Source of the DNA: Arthrobacter gallicola
Lineage (GTDB): Bacteria; Actinomycetota; Actinomycetes; Actinomycetales; Micrococcaceae
Length of the DNA: 64,000 nucleotides
Assembly (NCBI RefSeq): GCF_014836775.1
Contig: NZ_JACSQD010000008.1
Span: 62,001-126,000, forward strand
Direction: 5' to 3'
The notes under the pieces were generated by a model. That model worked only from the letters and a program-made list of their open reading frames with translations. It was not told the DNA's origin and made no database searches. Of the stretch, positions 17,403-26,768 are shown in pieces; position 1 is the first letter of the stretch; every line of letters starts with the position of its first letter. A program made the translations under genes and the position numbers.

Positions 17403-18623
17403 CTAGCCCAGGCGCACCTTGAGGTTCTCATCCAGGGCGGCGAGGAACTCTTCGGTGGTCAGGTAGGACTGCTCGGGACCAACCAGCATTGCCAGGTCCT
17501 TGGTCATCTTGCCGGATTCGACCGTCTTGATGACAACGTCTTCAAGGGTTTCGGCGAAGTTGATGACCTCGGGGGTGTTGTCCAGCTTGCCGCGGTGCAT
17601 CAGGCCACGGGTCCACGCGAAGATCGAAGCGATCGGGTTGGTGGAGGTGGGCTTGCCCTGCTGGTGCTGGCGGTAGTGACGGGTCACGGTGCCGTGTGCA
17701 GCTTCGGCCTCGACGGTCTTGCCGTCAGGGGTCATCAGCACGGAGGTCATGAGGCCCAGCGAGCCGAAGCCCTGCGCCACGGTGTCGGACTGGACGTCGC
17801 CGTCGTAATTCTTGCAGGCCCAGACGTAGCCGCCTTCCCACTTCATCGCGGAGGCAACCATGTCATCGATCAGGCGGTGCTCGTAGGTGAGGCCGGCTGC
17901 TTCGAACTGGTCCTTGAACTCGGCGTCGAAGACTTCCTGGAACAGGTCCTTGAACTGGCCGTCGTAGGCCTTCAGGATCGTGTTCTTGGTGGAGAGGTAC
18001 ACCGGGTAGTTGCGCTGCAGGCCGTAGGCGAAGGATGCACGGGCGAAGTCCTTGATGGACTCGTTGAAGTTGTACATGCCCATGGCCACACCGCCCTCTT
18101 CGGGGTAGGTGACAACCTGGGTCTTGATCTCTTCGCCGCCGTCAGCCGGGGTGAAGGTCAGGGTCAGGGTGCCGGCACCGGGAACCTTGAAGTTGGTGGC
18201 CTTGTACTGGTCGCCGTGGGCGTGGCGGCCAATGATGATCGGCTTGTTCCAGCCCGGGACCAGGCGCGGGATGTTGGAAATGATGATCGGCTCGCGGAAA
18301 ACGACGCCGCCGAGGATGTTGCGGATGGTTCCGTTGGGGGAAACCCACATCTTCTTCAGGCCGAATTCTTCAACGCGTGCCTCATCCGGAGTGATGGTGG
18401 CGCACTTGACGCCCACACCGTGTTCCTTGATGGCGTTGGCGGCGTCGATGGTGACCTGGTCGTCCGTGGCGTCACGGTTCTGGATCGACAGATCGTAGTA
18501 CTTGAGGTCCACGTCGAGGTACGGGTTGATCAGGCGGTCCTTGATGAACTGCCAGATGATCCGTGTCATCTCGTCGCCGTCGAGCTCTACGACAGAGCCC
18601 ACAACCTTGATTTTGTCAGCCAC
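17403..18623 (-). CDS. icd: NADP-dependent isocitrate dehydrogenase
   Basis: A 406-residue enzyme of the dimeric, eukaryote-like IDH class that oxidises isocitrate to 2-oxoglutarate and CO2 in the TCA cycle. Landmarks are [12 protein letters not shown], the substrate site [27 protein letters not shown], the metal ligands in [24 protein letters not shown] and the cofactor loop [17 protein letters not shown], where the RH-Y pattern marks NADP use. The start is GTG 18623 after AGGAG; longer in-frame starts are rejected because the upstream sequence has no family similarity. It lies downstream of purH on the same strand behind a terminator. Confidence 0.96.
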   Translation of the reverse strand: MADKIKVVGSVVELDGDEMTRIIWQFIKDRLINPYLDVDLKYYDLSIQNRDATDDQVTIDAANAIKEHGVGVKCATITPDEARVEEFGLKKMWVSPNGTIRNILGGVVFREPIIISNIPRLVPGWNKPIIIGRHAHGDQYKATNFKVPGAGTLTLTFTPADGGEEIKTQVVTYPEEGGVAMGMYNFNESIKDFARASFAYGLQRNYPVYLSTKNTILKAYDGQFKDLFQEVFDAEFKDQFEAAGLTYEHRLIDDMVASAMKWEGGYVWACKNYDGDVQSDTVAQGFGSLGLMTSVLMTPDGKTVEAEAAHGTVTRHYRQHQQGKPTSTNPIASIFAWTRGLMHRGKLDNTPEVINFAETLEDVVIKTVESGKMTKDLAMLVGPEQSYLTTEEFLAALDENLKVRLG

Positions 18624-18735
18624 ACGGTCTCCTTGTGGAATGGGGGTCCGGACATGGCTTTTGACATGCGGGGACCCGGCTTTTTGGGTCTGGTTTCTGT
18701 GTCCAACTATGCCACAGCGCCGTTTGGGCCCATAA

Positions 18736-18773
18736 ACAGCGGGGGCGCGCGCGGTAACACGCACCCCCGCTGT
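18736..18773 (-). terminator. Hairpin terminator after purH
   Basis: ACAGCGGGGG and CCCCCGCTGT form a perfect GC-rich stem with extra pairing near the loop, 20 bases past the purH stop. It probably separates purH from icd. Confidence 0.7.
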
Positions 18774-18792
18774 CCGGCACAGCCGGAAGGGT

Positions 18793-20406
18793 TTAGTGGA
18801 AGAAGTGGCGCGAGCCGGTGAAGTACATGGTCACACCGGCAGCGTTCGCAGCGGCGATGACCTCTTCATCACGGACGGAACCGCCCGGCTGGACGACGGC
18901 GCGGACACCGGCGTTCAGCAGGATTTCCAGCCCGTCCGCGAACGGGAAGAATGCGTCGGAGGCTGCCACGGCTCCGCGGGCGCGCTCGTCGTCCGCACCG
19001 GCCAGCGTGTTGGCGCGCTCAACGGCCAGCTTGCAGGAGTCCACCCGGTTGACCTGGCCCATGCCGACGCCGACGGAAGCGCCGTCGCGGGCCAGCAGGA
19101 TCGCGTTGGACTTGGCGGCACGGACTGCGGTCCAGGCGAAAACCAGGTCCGCCAGCGTCTTTTCGTCCGCAGCTTCACCGGCGGCCAGCGTCCAGTTGGC
19201 GGGGTTGTCGCCTTCGGCTTCCACGGTGTCGGGCTGCTGCATCAGCACACCGCCGGAGACCTGGCGGAACTCCACCGGGTTGCGGCCGTAGCCGTCGGGC
19301 AGCGTCAGCAGGCGGATGTTCTTTTTGCGGGTCAGGATTTCCACGGCTTCGGGCTCGAAGTCCGGGGCGATGACCACCTCGGTGAAGATGTCCTTCACGG
19401 TCTCGGCCATTCCGGCGGTGACGGTGCGGTTGGCGGCGATCACTCCACCGTAGGCGGAGACCGGATCGCAGGCATGCGCCTTCAGGTGGGCGTTGGCGAT
19501 CGGGTCCGCGGCGCCGGGCGAAGCCACTGCCACACCGCAGGGGTTGGCATGCTTGACGACGGCGACGGCCGGCTCATCGAAGTCGAACGCGGCGCGCAGG
19601 GCGGCATCGGCGTCGACGTAGTTGTTGTAGGACATCGCCTTGCCGTGCAGCTGATCTGCCTGGGCAACGCCGGGCATCGAGTCCTGGTCGGCGTAAAGGG
19701 CGGCCGCCTGGTGAGGGTTTTCGCCGTAGCGCAGGACCTCCGAACGCTCCAGTGCCATGCCGGTGTACGCCGGCCAGGTGGCTCCTTCTTCGGAACCGTC
19801 GCCGAACTGCGCGGAAGTCCACTTGGCTACTGCCGTGTCATACGCGGCGGTGTGGGCGAACGCCTCAGCGGCCAGCCGGCGTCGTTCATTCAGGTCAAAA
19901 CCGCCTTCAGCGGCGGCCGTGGTGACGGCTGCGTACTTGGCCGGGTCGACGACGACGGCGACCGAGGGGTGGTTCTTCGCCGCGGCACGGACCATGGAGG
20001 GTCCGCCGATGTCGATCTGCTCCACAACATCATCCTGGGCTGCGCCGGACTTGACCGTTTCCACGAACGGGTACAGGTTGACCACGACGAGGTCGAAGGC
20101 TTCGATGCCGAGTTCCTCGAGCTGGTCACGGTGGTCCTGGCGGCGGCGGTCGGCGAGGATACCGGCGTGCACGCGCGGGTGCAGGGTCTTGACCCGGCCG
20201 TCCAGGCATTCGGCAAAGCCGGTGACCTCTGCGACCTCGGTGACAGGTACGCCGGCTGCAGCGATCTGCTTGGCGGTGGAGCCGGTGGAGACGATGCTGA
20301 CGCCGGCAGCGGAGAGGCCCTGGGCCAGTTCCGTCAGTCCGGTCTTGTCATAAACCGAGATCAAAGCCCGGCGGATGGGGACACGGTCGAGGGGGGTGTG
20401 TTTCAC
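18793..20406 (-). CDS. purH: Bifunctional AICAR formyltransferase / IMP cyclohydrolase
   Basis: PurH makes the last two steps to IMP: AICAR is formylated with 10-formyl-THF and FAICAR is then cyclised. The 537-residue protein has an N-terminal MGS-like cyclohydrolase domain ([34 protein letters not shown]) and a C-terminal transformylase with the catalytic Lys-His of [12 protein letters not shown] 20406 is eight bases after GGAG and is preferred over GTG 20415. AICAR is the precursor of ZTP, the ligand of the riboswitch at 9.1 kb. In many actinobacteria purN lies directly upstream; here it is 8 kb away. Confidence 0.95.
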   Translation of the reverse strand: MKHTPLDRVPIRRALISVYDKTGLTELAQGLSAAGVSIVSTGSTAKQIAAAGVPVTEVAEVTGFAECLDGRVKTLHPRVHAGILADRRRQDHRDQLEELGIEAFDLVVVNLYPFVETVKSGAAQDDVVEQIDIGGPSMVRAAAKNHPSVAVVVDPAKYAAVTTAAAEGGFDLNERRRLAAEAFAHTAAYDTAVAKWTSAQFGDGSEEGATWPAYTGMALERSEVLRYGENPHQAAALYADQDSMPGVAQADQLHGKAMSYNNYVDADAALRAAFDFDEPAVAVVKHANPCGVAVASPGAADPIANAHLKAHACDPVSAYGGVIAANRTVTAGMAETVKDIFTEVVIAPDFEPEAVEILTRKKNIRLLTLPDGYGRNPVEFRQVSGGVLMQQPDTVEAEGDNPANWTLAAGEAADEKTLADLVFAWTAVRAAKSNAILLARDGASVGVGMGQVNRVDSCKLAVERANTLAGADDERARGAVAASDAFFPFADGLEILLNAGVRAVVQPGGSVRDEEVIAAANAAGVTMYFTGSRHFFH

Positions 20407-20658
20407 GGAAGGCACTCCAGGTGACGTGGTTTCGGCAGATCGAGCCGCGACCGCCGCGTTTGCGGCCGGGCGGGCACGGGACCAGTTTATGCTCCGTGCG
20501 GCGGCGGCCGCCGATCCCGGGTAACAGTCTCCCGGTCTGCGGACTCATTCGAACCGATATCCTTCCTGTGGTGCCATCGCAGATGTCCGGGAGCCTGCCT
20601 TCCGGACCGCGGCACGGCAGCAGAAACCACTATCCATGGGCAGGAATCAGGGGCTTAG

Positions 20659-21477
20659 ATGAAGCGGCGCATCAGGATCTTCTCGGTGCTGTCGTGGCTC
20701 GTTGCAATGCTGCTCCTTGGCGTGCTTCTCCTGCCCGCCCCCTACGCTGCCTTCTCCACCGCCGCTGCAGCCGTGGGCTGGCAGACAACTCCCCTGGCTC
20801 CGCAGCCGCGGCCGTGGGAATCCGGAACCAACGATCCCGTGGTGGATGCGGAGACCTCAGACGGCAGTTACCGATGGTCAGGATCAGACAGTGCACAGCT
20901 GAAACTCCCGGACAGTCTTTTGGCCCAGGCCGGCAACGGGGAACCGCTGCCGGCTCTGGTGACAGGAACCTCCGAGGGCCTTCTGCGGCTGGTTCGCCTG
21001 CTGGAGGCCTCTTCCGGCGCCACGTACCCCAGCACGATCCTCACCGCAGAGGAGCCGGAGGACGGCCAGACGGCGGGAGCCAGTCCGGAGCCTGCCTTCG
21101 TCCTGCTGAACGTCAAGGACAACCGGTTCTACGTCGAGGCCTCCGGCAAATGGACGGTGGAAGTGGAAGTCCCGCGGCTGCAGAATGCGGCCGGCGGAAG
21201 CGCGCAGGGCAACGGGTCCGGGATCTTCCGCTACGACGGCGCTGCCGCTTCCGGGCGGTTCGACACCGCCGGCCGCAGCGACCCGCTGCTGTATGTCCTG
21301 GCGCACTCCGCTGCCGGGATCGATTTCCTGGGTGTCCCTGACGCGGAGGGGCGGCTGGCCTGGGATGCGGAAGGACCCATCTGGTTTCAGGTCTACGCGA
21401 CCGGCCCCTGGACTTTCCAGGCCGACCCGACTTTCCCCGCCAACCCGGCTGTCCCGGCCAATCCGACGGACTCCTGA
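20659..21477 (+). CDS. Secreted or membrane-anchored protein, unknown function
   Basis: A 272-residue protein with an N-terminal basic stretch (MKRRIR) and one hydrophobic segment (about 8-38) that is a signal peptide or anchor. The rest is polar and beta-rich, with two W-T pairs (SGKWTVEVEVP, TGPWTFQADP), which hints at a beta-sandwich. The tail repeats P-A-N-P. I do not recognise a family. It lies 66 bases before the AAA+ gene on the same strand and may belong to that cluster, though a TAAAGT box just upstream of the AAA+ gene allows separate transcription. Confidence 0.75.
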   Translation: MKRRIRIFSVLSWLVAMLLLGVLLLPAPYAAFSTAAAAVGWQTTPLAPQPRPWESGTNDPVVDAETSDGSYRWSGSDSAQLKLPDSLLAQAGNGEPLPALVTGTSEGLLRLVRLLEASSGATYPSTILTAEEPEDGQTAGASPEPAFVLLNVKDNRFYVEASGKWTVEVEVPRLQNAAGGSAQGNGSGIFRYDGAAASGRFDTAGRSDPLLYVLAHSAAGIDFLGVPDAEGRLAWDAEGPIWFQVYATGPWTFQADPTFPANPAVPANPTDS

Positions 21478-21543
21478 TCCGACGGCTCGATTCAACGCCG
21501 GGCCCTCCGGGCCCCGGGCTAAAGTAGTGGTGTAGGGGGACAG

Positions 21544-23175
21544 ATGACATTTAGTGAGAATTTTGAGCAGGCCCTGAAGGCCCGTGTTCCTGTGATTTAT
21601 GTGCAGACGCACGAGGAACACCGGCTGCAGGCGGAAATCATGCGCATCGCCGAAACGCAGCGCACTCCGCGCACAGTCTGGACCTGGAACGCCTCGGCCG
21701 GGCTCACCCGCCCGGATGGCAGCAGCCGCGGCGGAACATCGGCACCCGGCCGCGCCCTGGAGGAGGCCCTTGGCACCCAGGAAGCCGCCATTTATCTCTT
21801 CTGTGACCTGCATGCTTTTTTCGGCACCGACCAGCGCCCGGCCGACGCCGAGGTGGTCCGGCGGGTCCGCGATGTCGCCGCCGGTTTCCGCACCGGTGAA
21901 CACCCCCGTGTGCTGGTTGTCACCGGGCCGGTGCTGCGGATCCCGCCCGAGCTGGAGAAGACGCTCACCATCGTCGATTTCCCGCTGCCGGGACGCGCCG
22001 AGCTCGCGGCCATGCTGGACGCCATGATCGCGCAGAACGGCGGTCCCATTACGGTTGACCTCAGCCCCGCGGACCATGAAGGCATTGTCCAGGCCGCTCT
22101 GGGACTGACCATGGCCGAGGCCGAAAATGCGTTCGCGCGGGCCATGGTCAATGACGGCAGGCTCTGTGCCGGGGACATCCAGACTGTGCTGGAGGAAAAG
22201 CGGCAGGCGGTGCGCAAGTCCGGTGTGCTGGACTACGTTGACGCCGGCATCGACCTGGATAAGGTCGGCGGGCTTAACAATCTCAAGAGCTGGCTCTCCC
22301 GGCGCCGTGGTTCCTGGCTGGAAGAGGCAGCGGCCTTCGGTTTGCCTGCGCCGCGCGGTGCCCTCATCACGGGGGTCCCCGGATGTGGCAAGTCCCTGAC
22401 AGCGAAGGCGACGGCGGCTTCCTGGGGGCTGCCGCTGCTGCGCTTCGACATTGGCCGGGTCTTCGCCGGGCTGGTGGGCTCCAGCGAGCAGAACATGCGC
22501 AGCGCCCTGGCCACCGCCGAGGCAATCTCCCCCTGTGTGCTGTGGATTGACGAGATCGAGAAAGGTTTCGCCGGCACCTCCTCCGACGGTGACTCCGGAA
22601 CTGCCGCACGCGTCTTCGCGGCCTTCCTCACCTGGATGCAGGAGAAAAGACATCCGGTGTTCGTGGTGGCCACGGCCAACAACATCGACCGGCTACCGCC
22701 AGAGTTCCTGCGCAAGGGCCGGTTCGATGAGATCTTCTTTGTGGACCTTCCCACCGAAGCTGAACGCGAGGCCATCTGGCGGCTGCAGCTTCAAGCCCGG
22801 GCCACACGCGCCAACGGGCTGGACGCCGTCGCAGCTGCCCCTCTCGCCCTGGCGCCCCTGATCACCGCCAGCCAGGGCTACTCCGGTGCCGAAATCGAGC
22901 AGGCCGTGGTCGCCGCCCTCTACGACGCGTTCGCCGAACACCGCCCGGTCACGGTCCCGGACCTGGAGCGGGCCGTGCTGAACATGATTCCGCTTTCAGT
23001 CACCCAGGCGGAGGAGATCAGCCACATCCGCTCCTGGGCACGGCTGCGCGCCGTGGGCGCCACGGCCAGCACCGACCTCGACGACGCGGCGGCACACGGC
23101 GTGTCCCTTCCGGTTTCCCCAACTCCTCAGGGACAACCGGTGCCGGACCGCGGCGGACGAACCGTCGATTTCTAA
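21544..23175 (+). CDS. Ycf46-like AAA+ ATPase
   Basis: A 543-residue AAA+ protein laid out like Ycf46 of plastids and cyanobacteria. Residues 1 to about 235 form a degenerate ATPase-like domain ([25 protein letters not shown]) without a Walker A. The active module follows: Walker A GVPGCGKS (about 277), Walker [11 protein letters not shown] (about 333), sensor 1 VVATANNI, and the arginine-finger region [10 protein letters not shown]. The C-terminal helical lid ends in a Pro/Gly-rich linker and the tail GGRTVDF. This tail recurs in the two helix-hairpin-helix proteins downstream. It heads a tight gene cluster; such ATPases remodel or unfold partners, but the client is unknown. Confidence 0.9.
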   Translation: MTFSENFEQALKARVPVIYVQTHEEHRLQAEIMRIAETQRTPRTVWTWNASAGLTRPDGSSRGGTSAPGRALEEALGTQEAAIYLFCDLHAFFGTDQRPADAEVVRRVRDVAAGFRTGEHPRVLVVTGPVLRIPPELEKTLTIVDFPLPGRAELAAMLDAMIAQNGGPITVDLSPADHEGIVQAALGLTMAEAENAFARAMVNDGRLCAGDIQTVLEEKRQAVRKSGVLDYVDAGIDLDKVGGLNNLKSWLSRRRGSWLEEAAAFGLPAPRGALITGVPGCGKSLTAKATAASWGLPLLRFDIGRVFAGLVGSSEQNMRSALATAEAISPCVLWIDEIEKGFAGTSSDGDSGTAARVFAAFLTWMQEKRHPVFVVATANNIDRLPPEFLRKGRFDEIFFVDLPTEAEREAIWRLQLQARATRANGLDAVAAAPLALAPLITASQGYSGAEIEQAVVAALYDAFAEHRPVTVPDLERAVLNMIPLSVTQAEEISHIRSWARLRAVGATASTDLDDAAAHGVSLPVSPTPQGQPVPDRGGRTVDF

Positions 23176-23250
23176 GACCTTTTTTGCTGGTAGCCTGCCT
23201 GAAATTCAGGGCAGCTTTCCCCTTTCGCCGGACTTTGCAAGGAGCCAACC

Positions 23251-23463
23251 GTGGACAACAAGCAGTTGATCGTCAGCGTCCGGCCAGATGGCAGCGTTTT
23301 TGCTGATACCCGCAACATTTACGGCGATGAGTGCCTGGACTACATCACTCTCCTCGAGGACCTTCTGGACGCCACAACCGAGTCCAGCAGCTACACCGAG
23401 GACCACACCCGCACACCGGTCGACACCGCTGTAGAGGCGCGCAATGAGCATTCGGCTTCCTGA
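23251..23463 (+). CDS. DUF2997-like small protein
   Basis: A 70-residue protein with the DUF2997 pattern: a short beta hairpin KQLIVSVRPDGSVFADTRNIYGDECLDY followed by a helix (ITLLEDLLD) and a polar tail. Members occur beside DUF1257/Ycf35 and Ycf46 genes in cyanobacteria. It starts after AAGGAG and its 3' end overlaps the radical SAM gene by 20 bases, implying coupled translation. Function unknown; a small adaptor for the ATPase or radical SAM enzyme is a guess. Confidence 0.8.
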   Translation: MDNKQLIVSVRPDGSVFADTRNIYGDECLDYITLLEDLLDATTESSSYTEDHTRTPVDTAVEARNEHSAS

Positions 23464-24265
23464 CCCGGGGCTTGGGCCCGGGAACGCTTTGTGCGTTGAT
23501 ATCCCGCTTGGTGCAGGCGCGCCGCACAACTCCTCCGCTCCCCCGGCCGTTCCCGCCGGCGTCCTGCGTTATGCCCGTTTCCTCCCCGCCACAGAAGCAG
23601 AGGGACCGGGCAAACGGGCTGCACTGTGGTTGCAGGGCTGCTCCATCCGCTGCCCCGGCTGCTTTAATCCCCACCTGTGGAGCAGCCGCGGAGGCAAAGA
23701 AGCGGAGACCGCGCGCCAGGCCCAGCTGTTTGTGGAACAGGCGCTTCAGGCCGGGGCGGAGGGCGTGACCCTGCTGGGCGGTGAGCCGTTCGAGCAGGCG
23801 GCCGCCGCCGTCGTCGCCTCAGCATTCCAGCAGGCGGGCCTGGGCGTGATGACTTTTACCGGGTACACCTATCCTGACCTGCAGCGCTGGGCACAGGACC
23901 GGCCCGATATCTCGGCGCTCCTGGAGGCCACCGATCTGCTTGCGGATGGACCGTACCTTGCCGACCGGCCGGAACGGATCCGCCCCTGGATCGGCTCCAC
24001 GAACCAGGGCCTGCGGGCCCTCACCGGACGGTACCGGGGCCGGATTCCCGGTGCGGACCACAACCCGGCTGCTTCGCAGGCCCTCCCCGGGGACGGCGTC
24101 GACCGGCTGGAAATCCGGGTTGCCCCGGACGGGACGGTCGCCGTCAACGGCTGGGCCGAAACGGCAGCATTGGAGCACCTTCTCGACGGATTGAACCGTC
24201 CGGTTCCCGCCCGCAAACCATCCCCAACCGTGCCTTCGGGCGCTGCTGTGAAAGAGGCACCATGA
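23444..24265 (+). CDS. Radical SAM protein, NrdG-like activase family
   Basis: A 273-residue radical SAM protein. The cluster motif C-x3-C-x2-C is CSIRCPGC (about residue 66), followed by FNPHLW as in anaerobic ribonucleotide reductase activases, and the SAM-binding GGEPFEQ near 112. The N-terminal 35 residues and a C-terminal extension of about 70 are extra. No ribonucleotide reductase (nrdD) is near, so class III reductase activation is unlikely to be its job here. Its place between DUF2997 and DUF1257-like genes suggests it modifies or activates a component of this cluster. ATG overlaps the previous gene; its stop overlaps the next start. Confidence 0.87.
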   Translation: MSIRLPDPGLGPGNALCVDIPLGAGAPHNSSAPPAVPAGVLRYARFLPATEAEGPGKRAALWLQGCSIRCPGCFNPHLWSSRGGKEAETARQAQLFVEQALQAGAEGVTLLGGEPFEQAAAAVVASAFQQAGLGVMTFTGYTYPDLQRWAQDRPDISALLEATDLLADGPYLADRPERIRPWIGSTNQGLRALTGRYRGRIPGADHNPAASQALPGDGVDRLEIRVAPDGTVAVNGWAETAALEHLLDGLNRPVPARKPSPTVPSGAAVKEAP

Positions 24266-24732
24266 GCGTATCCCTGTTGCTGATTCCTGCGGCTATGGCC
24301 GCCCTGCCGGCGGCGTTGTCAGCTGCGGCTGCAGCCGTGGAGAAGGTTGTAAACCCCGCCGATGACACAGCGCATTTCCGGGTGCAGACCCGGATGAAGG
24401 ACCTTGGCCTGCTGCAGCTGGCCATCAACGATACCGGCGGAACCGTCCGGATGGCCGGTCCTGATCGCATTTCGGCGGCGTGGCAGGAGGACGAGGCCGT
24501 TTTCACCCGGGGCGGCGACGGCGTCTGGGCTGTTCACTTCGACGGTCCCGAAGCGAGCCTGGAGCAGGCTGGAACGGTCCTCCGGGAGCTCGATGCTGCG
24601 TACGCCCGGCGGGTGCAGGCGGCGGTGGTCCAGCGCCTGAAGGAACGGGCCGGCGGCGCGAATCTCCAGCTGCAGTCCGAGACAGTGGAGGAAGACAGCA
24701 GTGTCACCCTGGTTCTGAACGTCCGCGCCTGA
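24262..24732 (+). CDS. DUF1257/Ycf35-like protein
   Basis: A 156-residue protein. The N-terminus is Ala/Leu-rich and hydrophobic (about 1-28) and could be an anchor or signal. From about residue 34 it follows the DUF1257 pattern: HFRVQTRMKDLGLLQLAINDTGG, an YARRVQAAVVQRLKERAGGANLQL segment and a final strand EDSSVTLVLNVRA. Ycf35/DUF1257 proteins accompany Ycf46 and DUF2997 in cyanobacteria, which supports the call. Similarity is by pattern only and is moderate. It overlaps the radical SAM gene by 4 bases. Confidence 0.7.
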   Translation: MSVSLLLIPAAMAALPAALSAAAAAVEKVVNPADDTAHFRVQTRMKDLGLLQLAINDTGGTVRMAGPDRISAAWQEDEAVFTRGGDGVWAVHFDGPEASLEQAGTVLRELDAAYARRVQAAVVQRLKERAGGANLQLQSETVEEDSSVTLVLNVRA

Positions 24733-24733
24733 C

Positions 24734-25549
24734 ATGTCTGCACCGGTTATGTCTGCCGCACCGGCGGATTCGGTCCCCGGCTACCCGGGCTACGGCTGGA
24801 TGCTGCGGCGCAGTCTCTGGATCCTGGCGCCGATCCTCTCCATGGGCCTGCTCACGGGACCGGTGCTGCTGCTGCTCGGCTGGCGGGCCAAGGCCTCGAA
24901 CTTGCTCTGGCCCGGTGCCGTCTACACCGGAGCCGCTGCGGTTTCCTTCCTGATGAATGAGGACGCTGGGCCTATCCTGCGGACACTCATCTGGATCCTT
25001 GGGACCATGCACTGCCTGATCATGACGCCGGCCTGGCTGCGTGAGAGCTGGTGGGCGGCCCCAGTGCCTGCACCCCGGAAAACCCGGACCGAGTCCGCGC
25101 GTGTGTCCGATCAGGGGGCCGGGACACCTCCGGCATCTGGACTCGCGGGGCCACCCGGGAGCCCGGCGGATCTCCTGCTGTCCGACCCCGGAATCCAGGC
25201 AGCGGCGTATTACGCCGGGGCTTCGCGTGACGGTGGTTCTGGAGGTGCCGGATCTGGTGCTGGATCTGCCGGAGCGCCGCACCCGGGTGCCGCCGTCGGC
25301 GCTCTGCTGCTGAATGTTAACGCCGCATCGGAACGGGATTTACGGCAGTTGCCGGGGATCGGGCGTCAGCGCGCCGCCCAGACGGTCCGCCTGCGTATGC
25401 AGGAGGGGCCCTTCCTATCGCTTGAGGATTATGGACAGCGGCTTAATCTTGGACCTCAGGTAACCGACCGGCTGCGCGGCCGGGTACGCTTCGGCGACGG
25501 ACCCGGCCGGTCCTCGGCCAGCGGATTCGGGCGAAAGGTCGACTACTGA
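24734..25549 (+). CDS. Membrane protein with C-terminal helix-hairpin-helix domain and RxVDY tail (first paralogue)
   Basis: A 271-residue protein. Three hydrophobic segments lie between residues about 23 and 115, followed by a polar Pro/Ala/Gly linker. A ComEA-like helix-hairpin-helix domain comes at about 190-245 (LNVNAASERDLRQLPGIGRQRAAQTVRLR). It ends GFGRKVDY. ComEA-type HhH domains usually bind DNA backbones without sequence preference. The protein is paralogous to the next gene in layout and tail. It begins one base after the DUF1257-like stop and overlaps the next gene by one base. Confidence 0.85.
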   Translation: MSAPVMSAAPADSVPGYPGYGWMLRRSLWILAPILSMGLLTGPVLLLLGWRAKASNLLWPGAVYTGAAAVSFLMNEDAGPILRTLIWILGTMHCLIMTPAWLRESWWAAPVPAPRKTRTESARVSDQGAGTPPASGLAGPPGSPADLLLSDPGIQAAAYYAGASRDGGSGGAGSGAGSAGAPHPGAAVGALLLNVNAASERDLRQLPGIGRQRAAQTVRLRMQEGPFLSLEDYGQRLNLGPQVTDRLRGRVRFGDGPGRSSASGFGRKVDY

Positions 25550-26541
25550 TGAGCGCTGCCAGTGCCCGCGAATCCGAGCAGCCCACCCCCGCGTGGAAGA
25601 TCCGAAACAGCCTTTGGGTGTTTATGTGCGTGGGTACCTTCGGGCTGGCGGCACCGTGGATCATCCTTTATGTAGCTGTTGCTTCCCGGCGCCCGGCATG
25701 GATGGCCTTCGGCGCAGGGCTGGCTGCTGCCTCCATTACCTCCATGGTGTGGCTGAGCGGTGCTGCCATCTGGCAGCGGGAAGCTTCCGACTGGCTGCTT
25801 ATGGCCGTCTGGCTGGGCGGGAGCGCCTTCGCGGCAGGAGCCAACCGGGAATACCTGCGGATCAAATGGGCCGCCCGCAAGGATGTGAATGCTGCCTTCC
25901 CCGCTTCCGCGTCGGCTCCGGCCCGGCGTACCAGGGGTGGATCCGCTAAGACCTCCCGCACCGGCACCCCGGCGGGCCGGCAACGGGGTAAGACCCAGGG
26001 CTTCGGCAGAGTGAGCACCGAAGCAGCCGCGCACCAGAGTGGACCGGGTCCAGACGGCGCAAGCACGCCGCCTAGGAGCCGCCAGCATGCGCCACAGCCT
26101 CAGGCAGGTACCCCTGCGGCGGCCAAACGCGGCGCGTGGCAGGGGGCAAGCAGCGTCCAGGACTCTGTCCCTGGCCCCGGTCCCGGCCCGGCACACAGCC
26201 AGACACCACGTGCCCCGGGCGGCCTTGGACCCGTAGCTGCACCTAACGCCGCCCCCGGCTCCGCGCTCAATCGGGAACTGCTGGCGGCCGGGGCAGGTCC
26301 TGAACTGGAGCCGGTGGAAGTCAACGGTGCCTCTGCGGAGGCGTTCGCCGCGCTGCCTGGTTTCGACGCCGAGCTGGCGGCCCGTGCGGTGAGTCTGCGG
26401 CAGGGCCGACCCTATGTGTCTGTCGAGCAATTTGCCGAAAGACTGGCGCTCCAGCCCCATGTTTTCCTGCGCATCCGGAACCGTCTGTCCTGCCGGGTTG
26501 CTTCCGTCCAGCCAGGACTAGGGCGCCGGGTCGATTACTGA
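25549..26541 (+). CDS. Membrane protein with C-terminal helix-hairpin-helix domain and RxVDY tail (second paralogue)
   Basis: A 330-residue paralogue of the preceding protein. About three membrane helices lie in residues 20-105 (NSLWVFMCVGTFGLAAPWI at the first). A long basic, disordered linker rich in Ala, Pro, Arg and Gly spans about 110-250. A degenerate helix-hairpin-helix domain follows (VEVNGASAEAFAALPGFDAELAARAVSLR) and the tail is GLGRRVDY. The G-x-G hairpin glycines are partly replaced (LPGFDAELA), so nucleic acid binding is less certain than in the first copy. It is the last gene of the cluster. Confidence 0.83.
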   Translation: MSAASARESEQPTPAWKIRNSLWVFMCVGTFGLAAPWIILYVAVASRRPAWMAFGAGLAAASITSMVWLSGAAIWQREASDWLLMAVWLGGSAFAAGANREYLRIKWAARKDVNAAFPASASAPARRTRGGSAKTSRTGTPAGRQRGKTQGFGRVSTEAAAHQSGPGPDGASTPPRSRQHAPQPQAGTPAAAKRGAWQGASSVQDSVPGPGPGPAHSQTPRAPGGLGPVAAPNAAPGSALNRELLAAGAGPELEPVEVNGASAEAFAALPGFDAELAARAVSLRQGRPYVSVEQFAERLALQPHVFLRIRNRLSCRVASVQPGLGRRVDY

Positions 26542-26768
26542 GGCGGCCGCCCGAGCCACCCTCCCGGGCCGCATCCCACCTCCCCCAAAAACTCCACCAG
26601 GACTCTGCCCGACCGTGCGCCTGGCCCTTCGTCGACCCCTGCACCAGACCTGAGGCGAGCCGAAAAAAGTCATGCTATTTCCGGCGACGGGAGCGAACCT
26701 GGGAAATCCGTTGTATGGTTTTACGAGTTTCGACGAATTTGACTATAACTCCTTCCGGAAGGCCACCC

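Noticed and set aside
18796..20424. 542-codon plus-strand frame opposite purH
   Set aside because: High-GC third-position bias leaves the antisense frame open. Its Gly/Val/His-rich translation has no recognisable domain, while purH is certain.
20416..20658. A second ZTP riboswitch upstream of purH
   Set aside because: Neither the GACUGGCG block nor the CGCCUGGGC block is present in this leader.
23444..24265. Radical SAM gene as NrdG for a class III ribonucleotide reductase
   Set aside because: No nrdD is present and the neighbours are unrelated to nucleotide reduction; only the activase-like fold is supported.
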